The notes under the pieces were generated by a model. It saw nothing but the letters and a program-made list of their open reading frames with translations, was not told where the DNA came from and did not search any database. Both the position numbers and the translations under genes were made by a program. From an uncultured Bacilli bacterium (GTDB taxonomy: Bacteria; Bacillota_I; Bacilli_A; RF39; UBA660), in contig CALVWH010000141.1 of the NCBI GenBank assembly GCA_944364705.1, positions 1 through 7,559 of the forward strand: a stretch of 7,559 nucleotides of DNA, read 5' to 3'. Of the stretch, positions 4,677 to 7,559 are shown one piece after another. Within the stretch, counting starts at the first letter, position 1, and every line of letters begins with the position of its first letter.

Positions 4677-5621
4677 ATGCGAATTCGACTTGGTTATGTA
4701 GCCAATCCTTTAACCTTAAAAGAAACATATAGTCATACCATGACGCATCAAAGATACCAAACGCTTGGTAGAAAAAAAGGAAATGAAAAGTTAGAAGAAA
4801 TCATAAAAGAAAATTTTAATGCATTACATAAAGTTCTTCTTTATAATAAACAAAATGAAATTTATTTTTATCGGTTATCCCATAACTTAATTCCTCTAGC
4901 AACCCATCCAAACGTTTCTTTTGATTATGCTAAAAGATATCGAAAAGAATTTTTAGAAATTGGTGAAATGCTAAAAGATCCTTCTCTTCGAGTAGACATG
5001 CATCCAGAACAATATTGTGTATTAAATAGTCAAAATCCATCGGTATTGCAAAATAGTTTACAAATTTTAATTTATCATCAAAAATTATTTCGATTAATGA
5101 ACCTTGATGGAAAATGTATTTTACATATTGGAAGTAGTGTCCCAAATAAGGAAGAAGCTTTGCAAAGGTTTGTCAATCATTATGTAAAGTTACCAAAAAA
5201 TATACAAAAAATGATTTATTTAGAAAATGATGATAAGACCTATAATGCTTATGAAACTTTATGTTTGTGTGAGAAGTTAAAAATTCCTATGGTTTTTGAT
5301 TATCATCATCATATATGTAATCCCAGTAAAATAAAATTAGAAGAATATTTTTCAAGGATTTTAAAAACTTGGGAAAAAGAAAAAAATCCGCCAAAAATGC
5401 ATTTTTCTTCTCCTAAAAGTCGGAAAGAATTTCGAAGTCATCATTTCTATATTGATTATCAAAAATTTATTCAATTTTTAGAATTTTTAAAACCGTATGA
5501 ACAAGATATTGATATTATGTTAGAATGTAAAGGAAAAGATGAAGCCTTGTTTACTTTGATTCGGCAACTTAAATTTTATCAGTCTTATTCTTTTGAAAAG
5601 AATACCATTTTTTATCTTTGA
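4677..5621 (+). CDS. uvsE: UV DNA damage endonuclease UvsE (UVDE family)
   Basis: This 314-residue TIM-barrel endonuclease nicks DNA 5' of UV photoproducts and starts an excision pathway separate from UvrABC. Family motifs run along the whole length: RIRLGYVANP (2-11), YRLSHNLIPLATHP (65-78), RVDMHPEQYCVLNS (105-118), ILHIGSS (148-154), LENDDKTY (182-189), PMVFDYHHHICN (204-215), KMHFSSPK (240-247), FRSHHFYID (252-260) and IMLECKGKDEAL (280-291). Candidate metal ligands are His69, His109, His150, Glu183, His242, His256 and Glu283, and Lys285 matches the conserved KGK lysine. The length is normal. The start is the ATG 6 bases after GGTGA, in the hairpin described separately. There is no terminator behind the gene; its TGA is part of the -35 box of the next promoter. 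Confidence 0.96.
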   Translation: MRIRLGYVANPLTLKETYSHTMTHQRYQTLGRKKGNEKLEEIIKENFNALHKVLLYNKQNEIYFYRLSHNLIPLATHPNVSFDYAKRYRKEFLEIGEMLKDPSLRVDMHPEQYCVLNSQNPSVLQNSLQILIYHQKLFRLMNLDGKCILHIGSSVPNKEEALQRFVNHYVKLPKNIQKMIYLENDDKTYNAYETLCLCEKLKIPMVFDYHHHICNPSKIKLEEYFSRILKTWEKEKNPPKMHFSSPKSRKEFRSHHFYIDYQKFIQFLEFLKPYEQDIDIMLECKGKDEALFTLIRQLKFYQSYSFEKNTIFYL

Positions 5622-5660
5622 CAAGGTAAGAGAAAAGAAGGTATAATAGGGAAAAGGTGA
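5618..5660 (+). promoter_or_regulatory. Consensus promoter of the rluA-DUF1294-arsC operon
   Basis: TTGACA (5618-5623) and TATAAT (5642-5647) are both perfect consensus at an 18-base spacing. The uvsE stop TGA (5619-5621) lies inside the -35 box. Transcription should start about 5653-5655, at the ribosome binding site AAAAGGTGA (5652-5660), giving a leader of only about ten bases before the ATG at 5665. Confidence 0.88.
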
Positions 5661-5664
5661 TCGA

Positions 5665-6462
5665 ATGAAAGCATACATCGTCAAAACGAAAGAACCGATT
5701 TCTATTTTTTTAGAAAAACAAGGATATTCTACGAAAGAAATTAAAAATTTATTAAAATATCGACATATAAAAATTAATCATCGAGTGGAAACAAATTATC
5801 ATCGATGCTTAAAAGAAAAGGATCAAGTAGAAATTGTTTTTTCAGAAGATTTTGATATTCTATATGAAGATTCTGAATTTTTAGTTGTGAACAAAAAAGC
5901 TCATTTACTTACGATTTCTACAGAAAAAGAAAAAGAAAATACACTTTATCATAAAGTAAGAGAATATGTAAATAAAAAGCACGAAAAATTATTTATTTTG
6001 CATCGTTTAGATAAGGAAACTTCCGGAATTGTTGTGTTTGTGAAAAATGAAAAGTTACGAGATTTTTTGCAAAAGGATTGGAATCGCATGGTTTTACAAA
6101 GAGAATATTATGCGATTTGTGAAGGTATTTTTTCTTTAAAAAAGAAAACGATTTCGGTATTTTTAAAAGAAAATAAAAATCATTTTGTTTATGTTTCGAA
6201 AACAGGAAAAAAGGCAATTACTTCCTATGAAGTGATCAAAGAGAAAAAAAATTATAGTTTGGTTCGTATTCTTTTATCCACTGGAAGAAAAAATCAAATT
6301 CGAGTAACGTTTGCCTTTGAACATCATCCAATTTTAGGAGATGAAAAATACGGATCGGGAAAAAAAGATCGGCTTTATCTACATGCTTCTTCTTTATCTT
6401 TTCGACATCCAAAAACAAAAAAAGTTTATACGTTTAAGGCACCGGTTCCGTTTTCTTTATGA
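5665..6462 (+). CDS. RluA-family RNA pseudouridine synthase
   Basis: This 265-residue enzyme isomerises uridine to pseudouridine in ribosomal or transfer RNA. Residues 10-60 form a small S4-like N-terminal region (ISIFLEKQGYSTKEIKNLL, then HIKINHRVETNY). The catalytic domain follows: ILYEDSEFLVVNK (65-77), the active-site HRLDKETSG (113-121) with catalytic Asp116, STGRKNQIR (205-213), GDEKYG (225-230) and LYLHASSLSF (237-246). This is the RluA/RluC/RluD group, as in Bacillus YhcT, YjbO and YlyB; the exact target RNA position cannot be told. The length is at the short end of the family. It is the first gene of a three-gene operon, and its TGA overlaps the ATG of the DUF1294 gene in ATGA. Confidence 0.93.
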   Translation: MKAYIVKTKEPISIFLEKQGYSTKEIKNLLKYRHIKINHRVETNYHRCLKEKDQVEIVFSEDFDILYEDSEFLVVNKKAHLLTISTEKEKENTLYHKVREYVNKKHEKLFILHRLDKETSGIVVFVKNEKLRDFLQKDWNRMVLQREYYAICEGIFSLKKKTISVFLKENKNHFVYVSKTGKKAITSYEVIKEKKNYSLVRILLSTGRKNQIRVTFAFEHHPILGDEKYGSGKKDRLYLHASSLSFRHPKTKKVYTFKAPVPFSL

Positions 6463-6719
6463 TTGTTTTTTATATATTTTTTAATATTTTTTTGTTTCTT
6501 TTATGTTTTTTGGATAAACAAAGTGCAAAAAAGCATAAATTTCGATATAGTGAAGACTTATTGCTTTTCCTTTCTGCATGTGGGGGAGCTCTTGGATTTT
6601 GGATTGGAATGTATGTTTTTCATCATAAAACGAAAAAATGGGTATTTAAATTTATGATTCCTATTTTCGCATTTGTTCACATAGTTATTATTTTTTGGTA
6701 TATGGGAGGACTTTTATGA
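6459..6719 (+). CDS. DUF1294 family small membrane protein
   Basis: This is an 86-residue integral membrane protein. It has hydrophobic segments at about 1-18, 35-54 and 64-82, and the family pattern LDKQSAKKHKFRYSEDLL (18-35), CGGALGFWIGMYVFHHKTKK (41-60) and FKF. DUF1294 (COG3326) has no established function that I know of; some relatives are fused to a cold-shock-type domain, which is absent here. Translation is coupled on both sides: the start overlaps the RluA-type stop (ATGA, 6459-6462) and the stop overlaps the next start (ATGA, 6716-6719). A second frame open at 6463-6657 is a shadow. Confidence 0.88.
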   Translation: MIVFYIFFNIFLFLLCFLDKQSAKKHKFRYSEDLLLFLSACGGALGFWIGMYVFHHKTKKWVFKFMIPIFAFVHIVIIFWYMGGLL

Positions 6720-7069
6720 ATTTATTTGTGTGTTATGAAAAATGTAGTACTTGCAAGAAAGCTGAAAACTTTTTGAAAGAAAATGATATTTCTTATGAAA
6801 AAAGAGATATTAAAACGGAAAATCCGCAGAAAGATGAACTATATGCGTGGTATAAAAAAAGTGGATTACCGTTAAAAAGACTTTTTAATACAAGTGGTAA
6901 TTTATATAAAGAAATGCAGTTAAAAGATCGGTTATCTTCGATGAGTGAAAAGGAACAATTAGATCTTTTAAGTCAAAATGGAATGCTTGTAAAAAGACCA
7001 GTTTTAGTAACGAAAGATCATGTCTTCTTTGGATTTAAGCAAGAAGAATATGAAAAATTAAAGGGATAA
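6716..7069 (+). CDS. ArsC/Spx-family thioredoxin-fold protein
   Basis: This 117-residue cytoplasmic protein belongs to the arsenate reductase (ArsC)-like family that includes Spx, MgsR and YusI. It shows the N-terminal strand MNLFVCYEKCSTCKKAENFL with a Cys10-x-x-Cys13 pair, YEKRDI (27-32), LKRLFNTSG (53-61), and the C-terminal LVKRPVLV (91-98) with the conserved Arg94-Pro95. The CxxC could be a redox switch, as in Spx, or a thiol-disulfide site. No ars genes are nearby, so arsenate reduction is not supported; a YusI-like redox protein or Spx-type regulator is more likely, and I cannot separate these. The start at 6716 is chosen because GGGAGGA (6704-6710) lies five bases upstream; the frame is open back to 6695 without a ribosome binding site there. 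Confidence 0.9.
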   Translation: MNLFVCYEKCSTCKKAENFLKENDISYEKRDIKTENPQKDELYAWYKKSGLPLKRLFNTSGNLYKEMQLKDRLSSMSEKEQLDLLSQNGMLVKRPVLVTKDHVFFGFKQEEYEKLKG

Positions 7070-7100
7070 AAAGAATTTTTGTTTTAAATTCTTTTTTTTT
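7068..7100 (+). terminator. Terminator of the rluA-DUF1294-arsC operon
   Basis: AAAAAGAATTT (7068-7078) and AAATTCTTTTT (7086-7096) pair perfectly with a seven-base loop and a T run to 7100. The left arm overlaps the stop codon. The stem is almost entirely A-T but long. Confidence 0.75.
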
Positions 7101-7101
7101 A

Positions 7102-7140
7102 TGTTATAATGTTGTTTAGAATAGAAAAGAATAAAGGAGG
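7102..7140 (+). promoter_or_regulatory. Extended -10 promoter and strong ribosome binding site of the repeat-protein gene
   Basis: TGTTATAAT (7102-7110) is a perfect extended -10 element; no good -35 box is visible, as the terminator T run occupies that position. Transcription should start near 7117. AAAGGAGG (7133-7140), a full match to the 16S anti-Shine-Dalgarno, lies six T before the ATG at 7147, suggesting high translation. Confidence 0.7.
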
Positions 7141-7146
7141 TTTTTT

Positions 7147-7559
7147 ATGGATAATAAACCAGAAAATCAAGATATAATAAATGGAACGATAGAAAATAAT
7201 GGACAAGTTGCTTCAAATCCATCAATTTTTGATGCACCAATGTCTTCTTCGGTATCGCAAGGACAACCTTTAAATACAGAAATGAATTCCTTAGGAAATG
7301 GAAATATGCCATCGGTAAATCCAGTAGATCCAATGATGAATCCAGTTGGAAACGAAAGTATGCCATCAGTAAATCCAGTAGATCCAATGATGAATCCAGT
7401 TGGAAATGGAAATATGCTATCAGCAAATCCAGTAGATCCAATGATGAATCCAGTTGGAAATGGAAATATGCCATCAGTAAATCCAGTAGATCCAATGATG
7501 AATCCAGTTGGAAACGAAAGTATGCCATCAGTAAATTCAGTAGATCCAATGATGAATCC
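7147..7559 (+). CDS. Asn/Pro/Met-rich tandem-repeat protein (3' end outside window)
   Basis: The frame starts at ATG 7147 after AAAGGAGG and stays open to the window edge, giving at least 137 residues. Residues 1-48 are hydrophilic and low in complexity (MDNKPENQDIINGT, then S, N and Q-rich sequence); no signal peptide or membrane segment is seen. From residue 49 on come five tandem 18-residue repeats of the form VGN(GN/ES)MPSVNPVDPMMNP. There is no cysteine, lysine or arginine after residue 4, and the sequence is predicted to be disordered. I do not recognise the protein. In Bacillota, such N-terminal Pro/Asn/Gln-rich tracts often precede a membrane or folded domain, so the informative part may lie beyond the window. 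An open minus-strand frame over the same region is only a shadow of the repeats. Confidence 0.8.
   Translation, partial: MDNKPENQDIINGTIENNGQVASNPSIFDAPMSSSVSQGQPLNTEMNSLGNGNMPSVNPVDPMMNPVGNESMPSVNPVDPMMNPVGNGNMLSANPVDPMMNPVGNGNMPSVNPVDPMMNPVGNESMPSVNSVDPMMN
7291..7559 (+). repeat. Five tandem 54-bp in-frame repeats
   Basis: Units start at 7291, 7345, 7399, 7453 and 7507; the last is cut one base short by the window edge. They are nearly identical. Unit 2 and unit 5 differ at one base (CCA to TCA at the ASN-PRO codon pair), while units 1, 3 and 4 carry GGAAATGGAAAT where 2 and 5 carry GGAAACGAAAGT. The 54-base length keeps the reading frame when copies are gained or lost. The array probably continues past the window. 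Confidence 0.95.

Noticed and set aside
4930..5145. Minus-strand open frame inside uvsE
   Set aside because: It lies opposite conserved UvsE motifs and has no ribosome binding site.
6463..6657. Second plus-strand frame overlapping the DUF1294 gene
   Set aside because: The frame used by the DUF1294 motifs is coupled by ATGA at both ends; this alternative has no family signature.
5619..6719. Recoding of TGA as tryptophan (Mycoplasma code)
   Set aside because: TGA ends uvsE, the RluA-type gene and the DUF1294 gene at the expected family lengths, and two of these TGA codons are part of ATGA start/stop overlaps.
6716..7069. Arsenic resistance determinant
   Set aside because: The protein has the ArsC fold, but no arsR, arsB or acr3 gene is nearby and its operon partners are unrelated to arsenic.
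7145..7549. Open minus-strand frame of 134 codons over the repeat region
   Set aside because: It is the antisense reading of 54-bp repeats, which keeps any open frame open. The plus strand has a promoter, a perfect ribosome binding site and an ATG; the minus strand has none.
7291..7559. Possible CRISPR or other spaced-repeat array
   Set aside because: Units are directly contiguous 54-bp copies with no unique spacers, and they are in frame within a coding sequence.

Overview
The window is A+T-rich DNA with short intergenic gaps, strong AAAGGAGG-like ribosome binding sites, near-consensus TTGACA/TATAAT promoters and T-tailed hairpin terminators. This fits a low-GC Bacillota, probably a Bacilli or Mollicutes-related gut lineage; that assignment is inference. 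TGA is used as a stop by three consecutive genes (at 5619-5621, 6460-6462 and 6717-6719) and tryptophan is encoded by TGG, so this is the standard bacterial code and not the Mycoplasma code.

Layout. (1) Positions 1-97 hold the 3' tail of an unrecognised gene. (2) 258-704 (minus) is a MerR-family regulator with two cysteines, one of them placed as in the thiol-sensing AdhR group. It is divergent from a DUF362 (COG2768-type) gene at 872-1750. Between them lies a textbook MerR promoter: TTGACC, a 19-bp spacer containing a perfect 7+7 inverted repeat, then TACAAT. The DUF362 gene ends in a strong terminator, so the regulator plus this one gene form a unit. (3) A lemA-like membrane protein gene (1855-2403) and a short-chain dehydrogenase gene (2561-3319) each have their own promoter and terminator. 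(4) 3351-3748 is a nucleoside 2-deoxyribosyltransferase-like gene split by a -1 frameshift at a run of seven T. It is followed closely by a D-2-hydroxyacid dehydrogenase gene (3762-4661) and uvsE, a UV damage endonuclease gene (4677-5621). (5) A perfect-consensus promoter whose -35 box contains the uvsE stop codon starts an operon of an RluA-type pseudouridine synthase, a DUF1294 membrane protein and an ArsC/Spx-family thioredoxin-fold protein (5665-7069), linked by ATGA overlaps. (6) The window ends inside a gene (from 7147) encoding a hydrophilic Asn/Pro/Met-rich protein with five tandem 18-residue repeats.

Most genes are housekeeping or stress-related: redox enzymes, UV repair and RNA modification. 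I see no mobile element, phage, CRISPR array, tRNA or rRNA, and no clear undescribed multi-gene system. The points most worth following are the MerR/DUF362 regulatory pair, the frameshift at a canonical slippery heptamer, the hairpin that encloses the uvsE ribosome binding site with the upstream stop codon in its loop, the very short leaders with the ribosome binding site at about +1, and the near-identical 54-bp repeats.
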